The notes: generated from the sequence alone by a model not told the origin. Positions 1 to 9,534 are shown, counted from the stretch's first letter. The stretch: 64,000 bases of DNA from Pseudomonas sp. (GCF_017744435.1 NZ_JAGIBG010000007.1:62001-126000); one strand, 5' to 3'. Made by a program: numbers and translations.

Positions 1-925
1 AGGTCACCAGGTTGACGGTGAACGGGTCGCCGCCATTGACGAACGGGAACGCACTGTCGCCGGACATCTGCTGCCAGGTGGCGGTGAACTTATGGGCCCG
101 TACGCCGAGGGTGAACATGGCGTTGAAGTTGCGGTTGTCGATGTTGCCGGCGCGTTCGGCGCCGTCGTTGCGGCTGTCGAAGTAGCGCAGGTCGCTGCGC
201 AGGCTCAGGCCTTCGCCCAGCGGGCGGGTGTCGATCAGGCCGACGAACTGCTGGCGGTAGATGTCTTCAAGCTTGGCGTAGTAATAGCTGACGCTGGTCT
301 GCGGGGTGAGCGCGTAACTGCCACCGCCGAAGTCGAGGTGGTCGCTGGTCGCGGCGCCATAGCCCATGTCGTCGCGGCCGGACGAATCGCGCAGGTTGAC
401 CTTGCTCAGGCGCCCGGCGTTGACGGTCAGGCCGTCGATGTCCTGGCTGGTCAGCTGGCCACCCTGGAAGGTCGAGGCCAGCAGGCGGGTGTCGTTGTAC
501 ACCACCACCGGCAGGATCGGCTGCAGGGTGCCCAGGCGCAGGGTGCTCTTGGACACGCGCACCTTGCCAGTCAGGCCCAGCTCGCTGTAGTCGTCGACCG
601 GCTCATGGCTGTCCGGGCCGAACGGCAGCAGGCCGGTGTTGCGCCGGTCAGGGCTGGAGTCGAGCTTGACGCCCAGCTGGCCCATGGCATCAAGGCCGAA
701 GCCGACCATGCCCTCGGTGAAGCCCGATTCCACTTTCGCGGTAAAGCCCTGGGCCCATTCCTCGGCCTTGGCCTGGGGCGCGTTGCTCTGGCGGAAGTCG
801 CGGTTGATGTAGTGGTTGCGCAGCTCCAGCCGTGCGTGGCTGTCGTCGATGAAGTCCGCCAGGGCCGGGAGCGGCAGGGCGAGGGTGGCCAACCAGGCGG
901 CCGATTTCAGGTGCGTTCGGTTCAT
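1..925 (-). CDS. phaK: OprD-family outer membrane porin, probable phenylacetate porin PhaK (C-terminus cut by left edge)
   Basis: About 308 codons are visible. The start is the ATG at 925, followed by a signal peptide that ends near residue 23 (LALPLPALADFIDDS). The mature protein opens with the OprD-type segment FIDDSHARLELRNHYINRD and continues with alternating short beta-strand-like stretches. OprD porins are substrate-selective 18-strand barrels of the outer membrane. The gene follows a phenylacetate permease gene at the end of the paa operon, which matches PhaK of P. putida, a phenylacetate channel. The family assignment is seen in the sequence; the substrate is inferred from context. 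About 100 C-terminal residues lie outside the window. Confidence 0.82.
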   Translation of the reverse strand, partial: MNRTHLKSAAWLATLALPLPALADFIDDSHARLELRNHYINRDFRQSNAPQAKAEEWAQGFTAKVESGFTEGMVGFGLDAMGQLGVKLDSSPDRRNTGLLPFGPDSHEPVDDYSELGLTGKVRVSKSTLRLGTLQPILPVVVYNDTRLLASTFQGGQLTSQDIDGLTVNAGRLSKVNLRDSSGRDDMGYGAATSDHLDFGGGSYALTPQTSVSYYYAKLEDIYRQQFVGLIDTRPLGEGLSLRSDLRYFDSRNDGAERAGNIDNRNFNAMFTLGVRAHKFTATWQQMSGDSAFPFVNGGDPFTVNLVT

Positions 926-952
926 TGTTGTTATACCCGACAGAGTCAAAGA

Positions 953-2515
953 TCAGTGCTTGCTGGCGCCGGCGGCGCCGATACCGGTCATGGAGCGGAT
1001 GAACTGCGCCAGGTAGCGGCCGCGTTCTTCCTTGGCCCGCTCCGAGCTGTCAGTGACCGAGAACGCCCAGGCGCTGAGGAATGCCAGGCTCATCGAGAAC
1101 AGCGCCGGGTTGCTGTAGGGGAACAGTGCCGTTTCGTTGTGCAGCACGTTGACCCACACCGCAGGGCCGAGCACCACCAGCAGCACGGCCGACACCAGCC
1201 CGGCCATGCTGCCGCACACCGCGCCACGGGTGGTCAGGCCCTTCCAGAACATCGAAAGCAGCAGCACCGGGAAGTTGACCGAGGCCGCCACGGCCAGCAC
1301 CAGGCCGGACAGGAAGGCGATGTTCTGCGACTCGAACACCAGGCCCAGCACCACCGCGAGCAGGCCGATCACCAAGGTGGCGATCCGCGATACGCGCATT
1401 TCTTCCTGCTCGGTAGCCTGGCCCTTGCGTACCACGCAGGCATACAGGTCGTGGGACACCGCAGAAGCACCGGACAGCGCCAGGCCAGCAACCACCGCCA
1501 GGATGGTGGCGAAGGCCACGGCGGAGATGAAGCCGAGGAACAGGTTGCCGCCCACAGCCTGGGCCAGGTGCACGGCGACCATGTTGCCGCCACCGATGAT
1601 CGCGCCCGCCGCGTCGCGATACGCAGGTTCGGTACCGACCATGACGATGGCGCCGAAGCCGATGACGATCAGCAGCAGATAGAAGTAGCCGATGAAGCCA
1701 GTGGCGTAGAACACGCTCTTGCGCGCTTCCTTGGCATCACTGACGGTGAAGAAGCGCATCAGGATATGCGGCAGGCCAGCGGTGCCGAACATCATGCCCA
1801 GGCCCAGCGAAATCGCATCCACCGGGTTCGACAGCAGGCCGCCCGGGGCCATGATCGCCTGGCCCTTGGCATGCACCGCCACGGCGCTGGCGAACATCGC
1901 TTCGGTGCTGAAACCAAAGTGCTTGAGCACCATGAAGGCCATGAAACTGGTGCCGGACAGCAGCATCACCGCCTTGATGATCTGCACCCAGGTGGTGGCG
2001 AGCATGCCGCCAAAGGTGACGTAGGCGACCATCAGCACGCCGACCAGCATCACCGCATACAGGTAGCTGATGCCGAACAGCAGCTCGATCAGCTTGCCGG
2101 CGCCGACCATCTGCGCCACCAGGTACATCAGTGCCACCACCAGGGTGCCGAAGGCCGAGCTGAGGCGCACCGGAGTCTGTGCCAGGCGGTAGGAAACCAC
2201 GTCGGCGAAGGTGTACTTGCCCAGGTTGCGCAGGCGCTCGGCGATCAGGAACAGGATGATCGGCCAGCCGGCCAGCACACCCAGGGCGTACAGCAGGCCG
2301 TCGTAGCCGTTCATGAACATCATGGCGGAAATGCCAAGGAATGACGCCGCGCTGATCATGTCCCCGGCAATCGCCAGGCCGTTCTGCATGCCGGTCAGGC
2401 CGCCGCCGGCGGTATAGAAGTCACTGGCCGAACGGGTGCGCAGGGCTGCCCAGCGGGTCACCAGCAAGGTGAAGCAGACGAACACCATGAACATCGAGAT
2501 AGCAGTCCAGTTCAT
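953..2515 (-). CDS. phaJ: Sodium:solute symporter (ActP type), probable phenylacetate permease PhaJ
   Basis: This 520-residue polytopic protein is of the sodium:solute symporter family, close in pattern to the cation/acetate symporter ActP. Early motifs are [20 protein letters not shown] and [19 protein letters not shown], followed by about 13 membrane segments. The start is taken as the ATG at 2515. It overlaps the stop of the upstream DUF485 gene as ATGA, so translation is probably coupled; a longer frame to 2524 lacks support. DUF485 plus symporter is the usual yjcH-actP pair. Position at the end of the paaABCDE block, before an OprD porin, points to phenylacetate uptake across the inner membrane. 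Specificity is inference. Confidence 0.85.
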   Translation of the reverse strand: MNWTAISMFMVFVCFTLLVTRWAALRTRSASDFYTAGGGLTGMQNGLAIAGDMISAASFLGISAMMFMNGYDGLLYALGVLAGWPIILFLIAERLRNLGKYTFADVVSYRLAQTPVRLSSAFGTLVVALMYLVAQMVGAGKLIELLFGISYLYAVMLVGVLMVAYVTFGGMLATTWVQIIKAVMLLSGTSFMAFMVLKHFGFSTEAMFASAVAVHAKGQAIMAPGGLLSNPVDAISLGLGMMFGTAGLPHILMRFFTVSDAKEARKSVFYATGFIGYFYLLLIVIGFGAIVMVGTEPAYRDAAGAIIGGGNMVAVHLAQAVGGNLFLGFISAVAFATILAVVAGLALSGASAVSHDLYACVVRKGQATEQEEMRVSRIATLVIGLLAVVLGLVFESQNIAFLSGLVLAVAASVNFPVLLLSMFWKGLTTRGAVCGSMAGLVSAVLLVVLGPAVWVNVLHNETALFPYSNPALFSMSLAFLSAWAFSVTDSSERAKEERGRYLAQFIRSMTGIGAAGASKH

Positions 2516-2820
2516 TGCGCGCACTCCTGCTTGAGCTTGTCATTGAGCGGGTCGAGCACGTTGTTGGCGCGGTGCACGTAGATGCCGGTAAGGGCGAAGG
2601 ACAGCAGCACCATCAGCACGCCGACCAGCATGCCGACGGTGGTCACGCCGCCGCTCAGGGACTGGCCAAGGGTGCTGGGGGAGAACGCCACCAGCAGGAC
2701 GAAGCCGTAGTAGATCACCAGCATGGCCAGGGTCAGGCTGCCGTTAAGGCGGCGCTTGCGCCGCACCAGGTGCTGGAAATCGGGGTGGTTGCTGATGCTT
2801 TCGATGTGTTCCGGGGTCAT
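2512..2820 (-). CDS. DUF485 family inner membrane protein (YjcH-like)
   Basis: This 102-residue protein has a basic cytoplasmic start ([13 protein letters not shown]) and two hydrophobic segments at about 28-50 and 62-85, with [17 protein letters not shown] near the end. This is the DUF485/YjcH pattern. These proteins are nearly always encoded just before an ActP-type symporter, as here, where the stop overlaps the start of the permease gene (ATGA). The role is unproven in the family; an accessory or stabilising subunit of the symporter is the usual suggestion. Confidence 0.85.
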   Translation of the reverse strand: MTPEHIESISNHPDFQHLVRRKRRLNGSLTLAMLVIYYGFVLLVAFSPSTLGQSLSGGVTTVGMLVGVLMVLLSFALTGIYVHRANNVLDPLNDKLKQECAQ

Positions 2821-2887
2821 GGCAAGCGATCTCTTTTGTCTTGTAATTGTTGTAATCAGGTCACTTTGGGGTGTTGCTGATGGCCTC

Positions 2888-2986
2888 TTCGCGGGGCAAG
2901 TCGGATCGCCGCACCGCCGCTCCCACAGGTAATATGCAAGGCCTGAGGGCGGCGCTGTACCTGTGGGAGCGGGCTTGCCCCGCGAA
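2888..2986. repeat. Inverted pair of REP elements
   Basis: Two copies of a Pseudomonas REP core face each other. At 2959-2986 the sequence has a CTGTGGGAGCGGG core followed by CTTGCCCCGCGAA. At 2888-2930 an imperfect reverse complement starts with TTCGCGGGGCAAG and ends with CGCTCCCACAGGT. The pair sits in the 180-nt gap between paaE and the DUF485 gene. It could fold in mRNA and separate expression of the epoxidase genes from the transport genes. Confidence 0.85.
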
Positions 2987-3001
2987 GCAGGCGACGCGGT
3001 A

Positions 3002-4078
3002 TCAGAGCTGGTCGAAGTCGAGCACCACCTTGTCGCTCACCGGGTAGGTCTGGCACGACAGCACATACCCGGCCGCCACTTCGTAGTCCTCCAGGGCATG
3101 GTTGCTGTCCATCTCCACTTCGCCCTCGATCACCCGGCACTTGCAGGTCGAGCACACGCCGGCCTTGCACGAGTAGGGCAGTTCGGCGCCGATGGCATTG
3201 CCGGCATCCAGCACGTTCTGGGTATTGCGCGGCAGGTCGAAGCTCAGTGCCCGGCCATCGCTGATCACGGTCACGTGGCTGAGCGCCGAGTCCACCTGGC
3301 GGGCGGCCTCGCGGGCTTCACGGCGGGCTTCGTTGCCGGCGGCAGCGAACAGCTCGAAGTGGATACGCTGCTTGGCCAGGCCGTTGGCCTGCAGGCTGTC
3401 ACGCACCGTCTCGGTCATCGCCTGGGGGCCGCAGATGAACGCGGCATCCAGGCTGGAAACGTCCATCCAGCGCGAGAACAGCTGGCCGCACTTGTCGGCG
3501 TCGATGCGGCCGTTGTACAGGTCGACATCCTGCTGCTCGCGGCTGAACACGAAAATCAGGTTGAGGCGGTCGAGGTAACGGTTCTTCAGGTCTTCGAGCT
3601 TGTCGCGGAACAGCGCCCCGGAACTGGAGCGGTTGCCGTACAGCAGGGTGAAGCGGCTGTGTGGCTCGCTGGCCAGGGTGGTGGCGATGATCGACAGGAT
3701 CGGCGTGATGCCACTGCCAGCGGCCACGCCCAGGTAGTTGCCCTGGCGCGCCGGGTCCAGCGGCACGAAGAAGCTGCCGGAGGGCGGCATCACTTCCAGC
3801 TGCTGGCCGGCCTTGAGCACTTCGTTGGCAAAGACCGAGAAACGCCCGCCGGGCACGCGCTTGACGGCCACCCGCAGCTCGCCATCCTGCACGGCGCTGC
3901 AGATGGAGTAGGAGCGGCGGACTTCTTCGTTGTCCAGCTGGGTGCGCATCACCAGGTACTGGCCCTGGGTGAAGCGGAAAGCCTCCTGCAGGTGCGCCGG
4001 TACGTCGAAGGCAATCGACACCGCATCACGGGTTTCGTTACGCACTTGCTTGATGGTCAGGCTGTGAAACTGGCTCAT
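3002..4078 (-). CDS. paaE: 1,2-phenylacetyl-CoA epoxidase reductase subunit PaaE
   Basis: This 358-residue reductase passes electrons from NADPH to the diiron epoxidase PaaABC. The N-terminal ferredoxin-reductase part shows the FAD motif RRSYSIC (about 57-63) and the nucleotide-binding GSGITPILS (about 119). The C-terminal plant-type ferredoxin has cysteines in YSCKAGVCSTCKC (about 299-311) plus a later VLSCQ, giving a [2Fe-2S] site. The start is the ATG at 4078, with GGAG six bases upstream. A frame starting with GTG at 4090 would consume that ribosome site and is rejected. It is the last of paaABCDE; a REP pair follows. Confidence 0.95.
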   Translation of the reverse strand: MSQFHSLTIKQVRNETRDAVSIAFDVPAHLQEAFRFTQGQYLVMRTQLDNEEVRRSYSICSAVQDGELRVAVKRVPGGRFSVFANEVLKAGQQLEVMPPSGSFFVPLDPARQGNYLGVAAGSGITPILSIIATTLASEPHSRFTLLYGNRSSSGALFRDKLEDLKNRYLDRLNLIFVFSREQQDVDLYNGRIDADKCGQLFSRWMDVSSLDAAFICGPQAMTETVRDSLQANGLAKQRIHFELFAAAGNEARREAREAARQVDSALSHVTVISDGRALSFDLPRNTQNVLDAGNAIGAELPYSCKAGVCSTCKCRVIEGEVEMDSNHALEDYEVAAGYVLSCQTYPVSDKVVLDFDQL

Positions 4079-4093
4079 GGTGGTCTCCACGGC

Positions 4094-4627
4094 TCAAATG
4101 CATTTGAAATAGTCGAACGGCTCCAGGCACTCGCGGCAGCGGTACAGCGCCTTGCAGGCCGTGGAGCCGAACTGGCTGAGCAATTCGGTGTGGTGGCTGC
4201 CGCATTGCGGGCAGCACACCTCGGGGGCCTCGCCGAGCAGGCTGCGCTTGCTGGCGCTGCCTTGCGGCGGGGCTATGCCATAGGCACGCAGGCGTTCGCG
4301 GCCCAGTGCGCTGATCCAGTCGGTGCTCCAGGCCGGGGTCAGCCTGCGCTCCAGGTCTGGCGCGACGAACCCGGCCTGTTCCAGCGCCTGGCGAATATCG
4401 CCCTCGATCACCTCGGTGGCCGGGCAGCCGGAGTAGGTCGGCGTGACGACCAGGTGCAGGTGGCCTGCACGCCAGTCCAGGTCACGCACGATCCCCAGGT
4501 CGACCACGCTGACCACGGGCACTTCCGGGTCCATCACCTGGCCCAGCACCTCCCAGGCCCGCGCCAGGTCGTCGCCGCGCGGCGCACGGGCGCCGCGGTC
4601 ACCGGCAATCAGTTCACCAGGTTGCAT
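4094..4627 (-). CDS. paaD: Phenylacetyl-CoA epoxidase subunit PaaD (DUF59/Fe-S maturation type)
   Basis: This 177-residue protein has an N-terminal MIP18/DUF59 domain (about 20-110, with VMDPEVPVVSVVDLGIVRDL and PTYSGCPATEVIEGDI). A C-terminal zinc-ribbon-like part has CCPQCGSHH and YRCRECLEPFDYFKC. PaaD is needed for epoxidase activity in vivo and is thought to help assemble the metal or Fe-S centre rather than act in catalysis. The start overlaps the paaC stop by 14 bases, so coupling is likely. Confidence 0.95.
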   Translation of the reverse strand: MQPGELIAGDRGARAPRGDDLARAWEVLGQVMDPEVPVVSVVDLGIVRDLDWRAGHLHLVVTPTYSGCPATEVIEGDIRQALEQAGFVAPDLERRLTPAWSTDWISALGRERLRAYGIAPPQGSASKRSLLGEAPEVCCPQCGSHHTELLSQFGSTACKALYRCRECLEPFDYFKCI

Positions 4628-5372
4628 CGGGGTAGGCCCTTGGCAGGAACTGCATCTCGGCCAACAGCAGGCCCAGGTGCTCGGTGTGCAAGCCCTGGCG
4701 ACCGTTCAGGTAGAAGTGGCTGGCGGCCTTGGGCAGCGGCAGCTCGACCGATTCGAAGGTCGCGCTCACCTGTTTCAGCCACGCCGCTCCAACCGCCGCC
4801 GGGTCAGCGGCAATGCCGGCCTGTGCCAGTTGCACCTCGTTGTCGCTGCCAGCGCTGAGCTCGACTGTGAAGCGCCACACGGCGGGGATCGCTTCCAGCA
4901 TGCGCCGGCGGCTTTCGTCGGTGCCGCCACCCAGGCGCTGCACCCATTCGGCGGAGCGGCGCAGGTGATAGGTGACTTCTTTCAAGGCCTTGGCGGCAAT
5001 GCCGGCGATACGCTCGTCGTTCGACTCGACCAGCCCCTGCAGCACGGCATGGTGCCAGGCGTCGTAAAGGAACTGCTTGGTCATGGTCACGGCGAAGTCG
5101 CCGTTGGGTTGTTCGACCAGCAGCAAGTTACGGAATGCGCGCTCGTCGCGGCGGAACGCCAGGGCATCGGCGTCGCGGCCGTCATCCAGCAGCTCGGCGG
5201 CGTAATCCAGCCAGTTGCGCGCCTGGCCCACCAGGTCGAGGCCGACGTTCATCAGCGCCAGTTCTTCTTCCAGGGCCGGCGCGTGGCCGCACCATTCGCA
5301 CAGGCGCTGGCCCTGGATCAGGGCACTGTCGCCAAGCAGCAGCAAATACGGGATCAGATCGTGCTTGTGCAT
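4614..5372 (-). CDS. paaC: 1,2-phenylacetyl-CoA epoxidase structural subunit PaaC
   Basis: This 252-residue ferritin-like helical protein starts MHKHDLIPYLLLLGDSALI. PaaC pairs with PaaA in the catalytic core of the ring-1,2-epoxidase; it has the ferritin fold but does not hold the working diiron site. Typical segments are LNVGLDLVGQARNW-like (here NVGLDLVGQARNWLDYAAEL) and AAKALKEVTYHLRRSAEWV. The ATG at 5372 is chosen because it gives the family length and lies 8 bases after the paaB stop; an open frame extends upstream but only in antisense of paaB. Confidence 0.95.
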   Translation of the reverse strand: MHKHDLIPYLLLLGDSALIQGQRLCEWCGHAPALEEELALMNVGLDLVGQARNWLDYAAELLDDGRDADALAFRRDERAFRNLLLVEQPNGDFAVTMTKQFLYDAWHHAVLQGLVESNDERIAGIAAKALKEVTYHLRRSAEWVQRLGGGTDESRRRMLEAIPAVWRFTVELSAGSDNEVQLAQAGIAADPAAVGAAWLKQVSATFESVELPLPKAASHFYLNGRQGLHTEHLGLLLAEMQFLPRAYPDATW

Positions 5373-5380
5373 GGCCAACC

Positions 5381-5662
5381 TCACATGTGCCCGACTTCGT
5401 CGGGCAGTTCGTAGAAGCTGGCGTGGCGGTAGACCTTGTCGTCCGAAGGGGCGAACAGCGGGTCTTTCTCGTCGGGCGAGGAGGCGGTGATCAGTGCCGA
5501 CGGCACCACCCACAGGCTCACGCCTTCGCTGCGGCGGGTGTACAGCTCGCGGGCGTTCTCGATGGCCATGGCGGCGTCGGCGGCATGCACGCTGCCGACA
5601 TGCTTGTGGTTAAGGCCGTGCTTGCTGCGCACGAACACTTCGTAGAGGGTCCAGACAGACAT
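5381..5662 (-). CDS. paaB: 1,2-phenylacetyl-CoA epoxidase subunit PaaB
   Basis: This 93-residue protein starts MSVWTLYEVFVRSKHGLNHK and matches PaaB in length and sequence. PaaB is a small non-catalytic subunit that bridges PaaAC units in the epoxidase complex. The ATG at 5662 gives the family N-terminus; a longer reading to 5755 would overlap paaA and is not used. It lies 25 bases after paaA and 8 bases before paaC. Confidence 0.95.
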   Translation of the reverse strand: MSVWTLYEVFVRSKHGLNHKHVGSVHAADAAMAIENARELYTRRSEGVSLWVVPSALITASSPDEKDPLFAPSDDKVYRHASFYELPDEVGHM

Positions 5663-5687
5663 TTTCGATCTCCGCATCAATCGCCGC

Positions 5688-6677
5688 TCAGGCGGCGTTC
5701 TTGTTCTGTTGCTTGCGTGCATAGGCCACGGCCGCTTCGCGTACCCAGGCGCCATCCTCGATGGCCTTGCGCCGGGTGGCGACGCGCTCCTGGTTGCACG
5801 GGCCGTTGCCCTTGATGACTTCGTAGAACTCGTCCCACTGGATTTCGCCGAAGTCGTAGTGGCCGCGCTCTGCGTTCCACTTCAGGTCGGGGTCGGGGGC
5901 GGTGCAGCCGAGCAGTTCGAGCTGGGGTACGGTCTGGTCGATGAAACGCTGGCGCAGCTCGTCGTTGGTCTGGCGCTTGATCTTCCAGGCCATCGACTGG
6001 GCGCTGTTGGGGGAATGCTCGTCGCTCGGGCCGAACATCATCAGCGCCGGCCACCAGAGGCGGTTGATGGCGTCCTGGACCATGTCCTTCTGCGCCTGGG
6101 TACCCTCGCGCATCATGGTCAGCAGCAGTTCGTAGCCCTGGCGCTGGTGGAAGCTCTCTTCCTTGCAGATGCGGATCATGGCGCGGGAGTAGGGGCCGTA
6201 GGAGGTGCGCTGCAGCACCACCTGGTTGACGATGGCAGCGCCATCGACCAGCCAGCCCACGGCGCCCATGTCGGCCCAGCTCAAGGTCGGGTAGTTGAAG
6301 ATGCTCGAATACTTGGCCTTGCCGCTGTGCAGCTTGGCGACTTCCTCGTCGCGGTCGGCGCCGAGAGTTTCCATGGCGCTGTACAAGTACAGGCCGTGGC
6401 CGGCTTCGTCCTGGATCTTGGCCATCAGCTGCAGCTTGCGCTTGAGGCTGGGGGCACGGGTGACCCAGTTGCCTTCAGGCAGCATGCCGACGATTTCCGA
6501 GTGGGCGTGCTGGGAGATCTGCCGGATCAGGGTCTGGCGATAGGCCTCGGGCATCCAGTTCTTGGCTTCGATCTTGATTTCGGCGTCGATCTTTTCCTGG
6601 AAGTTGCGCTCTTCGGGCGACATCTCTTCCAGCGACTTGACGCGCTTGACTCCGGTTTCCACTAGCTGTGCGTACAT
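5688..6677 (-). CDS. paaA: 1,2-phenylacetyl-CoA epoxidase catalytic subunit PaaA
   Basis: This 329-residue catalytic alpha subunit of the bacterial diiron multicomponent epoxidase converts phenylacetyl-CoA to ring-1,2-epoxyphenylacetyl-CoA. The ferritin-like core contains metal-ligand segments such as [21 protein letters not shown] (E and DExxH, about 115-130) and [17 protein letters not shown] (EExxH). The start is [10 protein letters not shown] at 6677, the conserved family N-terminus; a frame to 6734 would run through the promoter. It is the first gene of the paaABCDE-transport operon, with a promoter and PaaX-type sites just upstream. Confidence 0.97.
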   Translation of the reverse strand: MYAQLVETGVKRVKSLEEMSPEERNFQEKIDAEIKIEAKNWMPEAYRQTLIRQISQHAHSEIVGMLPEGNWVTRAPSLKRKLQLMAKIQDEAGHGLYLYSAMETLGADRDEEVAKLHSGKAKYSSIFNYPTLSWADMGAVGWLVDGAAIVNQVVLQRTSYGPYSRAMIRICKEESFHQRQGYELLLTMMREGTQAQKDMVQDAINRLWWPALMMFGPSDEHSPNSAQSMAWKIKRQTNDELRQRFIDQTVPQLELLGCTAPDPDLKWNAERGHYDFGEIQWDEFYEVIKGNGPCNQERVATRRKAIEDGAWVREAAVAYARKQQNKNAA

Positions 6678-6705
6678 GTTCCGACTCCTGCTAAGGCATG
6701 AGTCA

Positions 6706-6734
6706 TTTGTAAGCGATACAAAACACAACGTCAA
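6706..6734 (-). promoter_or_regulatory. Probable sigma-70 promoter of paaABCDE
   Basis: On the minus strand a -35-like TTGACG (6734-6729) and a -10-like TACAAA (6711-6706) are separated by 17 bases. This puts transcription start about 20-30 bases before the paaA ATG at 6677. A GTATC half-site (6715-6720) lies in the spacer, close to the -10, where a repressor would block polymerase. Confidence 0.55.
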
Positions 6735-6770
6735 ACAGTTTTATGTGTATCAAATAAGATTTATGTATCA
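6715..6770. promoter_or_regulatory. Candidate PaaX operator cluster upstream of paaA
   Basis: Three GATACA/TGTATC half-sites occur in 56 bases: GATACA at 6715-6720, TGTATCA at 6746-6752 and TGTATCA at 6764-6770. The last two are direct repeats 18 bases apart; the first is inverted to them. The same half-site recurs at the paaF and paaY promoters. PaaX is the phenylacetyl-CoA-responsive GntR-like repressor of these pathways, and paaX is in this cluster. Binding is inferred. Confidence 0.55.
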
Positions 6771-6773
6771 CAT

Positions 6774-6818
6774 TCGGGCCCTTTCGCGGGCACGCCCGCT
6801 CCCACAGGGATCGCGTCG
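6774..6818. repeat. Single REP element
   Basis: The core TTCGCGGGCACGCCCGCTCC followed by CACAGGGATCGCG resembles the REP copies at 2888-2986. It sits between the paaK terminator and the paaA regulatory region. Confidence 0.7.
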
Positions 6819-6833
6819 ACCCGGAAACCAGGC

Positions 6834-6862
6834 AAAAAAAAGCCCCGGACGGTGCCGGGGCC
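6834..6862 (-). terminator. Rho-independent terminator after paaK
   Basis: Read on the minus strand, GCCCCGGCACCGTCCGGGGC forms a GC stem with a short loop and is followed directly by eight T. It starts about 20 bases after the paaK stop, so paaFGHIJK ends here and paaABCDE needs its own promoter. Confidence 0.88.
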
Positions 6863-6880
6863 GAAAAGGCAGCCGATGAC

Positions 6881-8200
6881 TCAGCTGGCCAACCGTTTGT
6901 CGAACACATGGCACGCCTTGCCTTCGGAACGCTTGAGCGTGCCGCAGGGCTGCAGGAGCACCTGGGTGCTGATGCCGATATAGGTCTTGATCTGCTTGCT
7001 CAGCTCCCCGACCACCAGCTTGCGCTGCGACTCATCAAGGTGCTGGCATTCCGCACGCAATTCCACATGCACCTCGACACTGTCCAGGTTGCCATTGCGA
7101 TACAGATGAATCTCATAAAGCTCTGAAAGCTGTTTTATTTTAAGCACCTGCTCCTCGATCTGTGTCGGGAACACGTTCACCCCGCGAATGATCAGCATGT
7201 CGTCACTGCGCCCGGTGATCTTGCCAATACGCCGCATCGGCCGCGCCGTGCCTGGCAGCAGGCGGGTCAGGTCGCGGGTGCGGTAGCGCACCATTGGCAG
7301 CGCCTCCTTGCTCAGCGAGGTGAACACCAGCTCGCCCAGTTGCCCGTCCGGCAGCACCGCACCGGTCACCGGGTCGATGATCTCGGGGTAGAAGTGGTCT
7401 TCCCAGATGGTCGGCCCATCCTTGGTCTCGATGCACTCCATGGCCACGCCCGGGCCCATGATTTCCGACAGGCCATAGATATCCAGGGCATCGATGCCCA
7501 GGCGCTGCTCGATGGAGCGGCGCAGCTCGTCGGTCCACGGCTCGGCGCCAAAGATGCCCAGGCGTAGCTTCAGGTCATGGGGGTCGATGCCCTGGCGCTC
7601 GATCTCGTCGGCGAGGTTGAGCATGTAGGATGGCGTGACCATGATGATGTCGGGCTGGAAATCGCGAATCAGCTGGACCTGCTTCTCGGTCTGGCCGCCG
7701 GACATGGGGATCACCGTGCAACCGAGGCGCTCGGCGCCGTAGTGCGCACCCAGGCCGCCGGTGAACAGGCCGTAGCCATAGGACACATGCACCTTGTCGC
7801 CCTTGCGCCCGCCCGCGGCACGGATCGAACGGGCAACCACGTTGGCCCAGGTGTCGATATCGTTCTGGGTGTAACCGACCACGGTCGGCTTGCCGGTAGT
7901 GCCGCTGGAGGCGTGCAGGCGCACCACCTCTTCCTGGGGCACGGCGAACATGCCGTAGGGGTAGTTGTCGCGCAGGTCGTTCTTGCCGGTGAAGGGGAAC
8001 TTCGCCAGGTCGTCGAGGGATTTCAGGTCATCCGGGTGGGCGCCGGACTCGTCGAAGCGCTTGCGGTACAGCGGCACGTTGTCGTAGGCGTGCTTCAGGC
8101 TCCAGCGCAGCCGCTCCAGCTGGTGCTGGCGCAGGGCATCGATACTGGCGGTTTCCATCGGGTCCAGCAGGGCACGATCGGCATCATGGTACATGTTCAT
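6881..8200 (-). CDS. paaK: Phenylacetate-CoA ligase PaaK
   Basis: This 439-residue AMP-forming ligase activates phenylacetate to phenylacetyl-CoA, the first step of the pathway. The phosphate-binding loop is SSGTTGKPTVVGYT (about 99-112). YGLSEIMGPGVAMEC (about 241) and the C-terminal ITGRSDDMLIIRGVNVFPTQ (about 335-354) are typical of PaaK. The start is taken at the ATG at 8200 (MNMYHDAD); the ATG at 8194 is the alternative. It is the last gene of the paaF-K block, 113 bases after paaJ, and is followed by a strong terminator. Confidence 0.96.
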   Translation of the reverse strand: MNMYHDADRALLDPMETASIDALRQHQLERLRWSLKHAYDNVPLYRKRFDESGAHPDDLKSLDDLAKFPFTGKNDLRDNYPYGMFAVPQEEVVRLHASSGTTGKPTVVGYTQNDIDTWANVVARSIRAAGGRKGDKVHVSYGYGLFTGGLGAHYGAERLGCTVIPMSGGQTEKQVQLIRDFQPDIIMVTPSYMLNLADEIERQGIDPHDLKLRLGIFGAEPWTDELRRSIEQRLGIDALDIYGLSEIMGPGVAMECIETKDGPTIWEDHFYPEIIDPVTGAVLPDGQLGELVFTSLSKEALPMVRYRTRDLTRLLPGTARPMRRIGKITGRSDDMLIIRGVNVFPTQIEEQVLKIKQLSELYEIHLYRNGNLDSVEVHVELRAECQHLDESQRKLVVGELSKQIKTYIGISTQVLLQPCGTLKRSEGKACHVFDKRLAS

Positions 8201-8313
8201 GGCTTCACTCGAATTGTTCTTGTACGTCGGCCGCTTGCCAGGGCAAGCGGCTTATCGTGAGTGTCATGGACGCAGCATAACGGGCCGCGTCGCGTTCGGT
8301 AACAAGCCTTTGG

Positions 8314-9534
8314 TCAGAGACGCTCGATGACCATGGCAATGCCTTGGCCAACGCCGATGCACATGGTGCACAGGGCATAGCGGCCGCTGGTTTGTTCAAG
8401 CTGGTGCAGGGCAGTGGTGACCAGCCGCGCACCGCTCATGCCCAGCGGGTGGCCCAGGGCGATGGCGCCGCCATTGGGGTTGACCCGTGGGTCGTCGTCG
8501 GCCAGGCCCAGTTCGCGCAGCACGGCCAGGCCTTGTGCGGCGAAGGCTTCATTGAGCTCGATGACGTCCATGTCGGCCAGCGCCAGGCCGGTCAGCTCCA
8601 GCACCTTGCGGGTTGCCGGTACCGGGCCGATGCCCATGATGCGTGGCTCGACACCGGCTACGGCCATGCCGACGATACGCCCGCGGGCCTTGAGGCCGTG
8701 GCGCTGGGCAGCTGCGCTGCTGGCCAGCAGCAGGGCACAGGCGCCGTCGTTGACGCCGGAAGCGTTGCCAGCCGTGACGCTGCCGCCCTGGCGGAACGGC
8801 GTGCCCAGCTTCGCCAGCTGTTCCAGGGTGGTATCGGCACGCGGGTGCTCGTCTTGCTCGACCCGAATGGCCGGGCCTTTGCGCTGGGCGATCTCGACCG
8901 GCACGATTTCCTGTGCCAGGCGGCCAATGGCCTGGGCGGCTGCCGCCTTGTGCTGGCTGCGCAAGGCAAAGGCGTCCTGGTCGGCACGGGAGATACCGAA
9001 CTGTTCAGCGACGTTCTCTGCAGTTTCCGGCATCGAGTCGATGCCGTACTCGGCCTTCATCAGTTTGTTGACGAAACGCCAGCCGATGGTGGTGTCGAAC
9101 AGCTCGGCGCTGCGGCCGAACGCTTGCTCCGACTTGCCCATGACGAACGGTGCGCGCGACATCGACTCGACGCCACCGGCCAGCATCAGCCCGGCCTCGC
9201 CACAGCGCAGGGCACGGGCAGCATTGCCGATGGCGTCCAGGCCCGAGCCGCACAGGCGGTTGATGGTGGTGCCCGGCACACTGATCGGCAGCCCGGCCAG
9301 CAGGCCGGCCATGCGCGCAACGTTGCGGTTGTCTTCACCGGCCTGGTTGGCGCAGCCAAGGATCACGTCGTCGATGGCCTGCCAGTCCAGCGCCGGGTGA
9401 CGTGCGATCAGGGCCTTGATCGGCACGGCGGCCAGGTCGTCGGCACGGACGCTGCTCAACGCGCCGCCGTAACGACCGATGGGGGTGCGCACGGCATCGA
9501 TGATCAGGGCATCGAGGGGCTTGGCTTCAATCAT
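8314..9534 (-). CDS. paaJ: 3-oxoadipyl-CoA/3-oxo-5,6-dehydrosuberyl-CoA thiolase PaaJ
   Basis: This 406-residue thiolase cleaves 3-oxo-5,6-didehydrosuberyl-CoA and later 3-oxoadipyl-CoA to succinyl-CoA and acetyl-CoA. The active-site Cys lies in [11 protein letters not shown] (about 87-97), the His in [16 protein letters not shown], and the second Cys in [10 protein letters not shown] near the C-terminus. The closest relatives in the family are PcaF/PaaJ beta-ketoadipyl-CoA thiolases. The start overlaps the paaI stop by 8 bases. Confidence 0.95.
   Translation of the reverse strand: MIEAKPLDALIIDAVRTPIGRYGGALSSVRADDLAAVPIKALIARHPALDWQAIDDVILGCANQAGEDNRNVARMAGLLAGLPISVPGTTINRLCGSGLDAIGNAARALRCGEAGLMLAGGVESMSRAPFVMGKSEQAFGRSAELFDTTIGWRFVNKLMKAEYGIDSMPETAENVAEQFGISRADQDAFALRSQHKAAAAQAIGRLAQEIVPVEIAQRKGPAIRVEQDEHPRADTTLEQLAKLGTPFRQGGSVTAGNASGVNDGACALLLASSAAAQRHGLKARGRIVGMAVAGVEPRIMGIGPVPATRKVLELTGLALADMDVIELNEAFAAQGLAVLRELGLADDDPRVNPNGGAIALGHPLGMSGARLVTTALHQLEQTSGRYALCTMCIGVGQGIAMVIERL

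Noticed and set aside
92..2344. A 750-codon open frame on the plus strand
   Set aside because: It is antisense to the porin and permease genes, is His/Gln/Ala-rich with no domain, and arises from the GC-rich third-base pattern. The minus-strand frames match known families.
2963..4858. A 631-codon plus-strand frame over paaE-paaD
   Set aside because: Antisense shadow of well-conserved epoxidase genes; low-complexity text.
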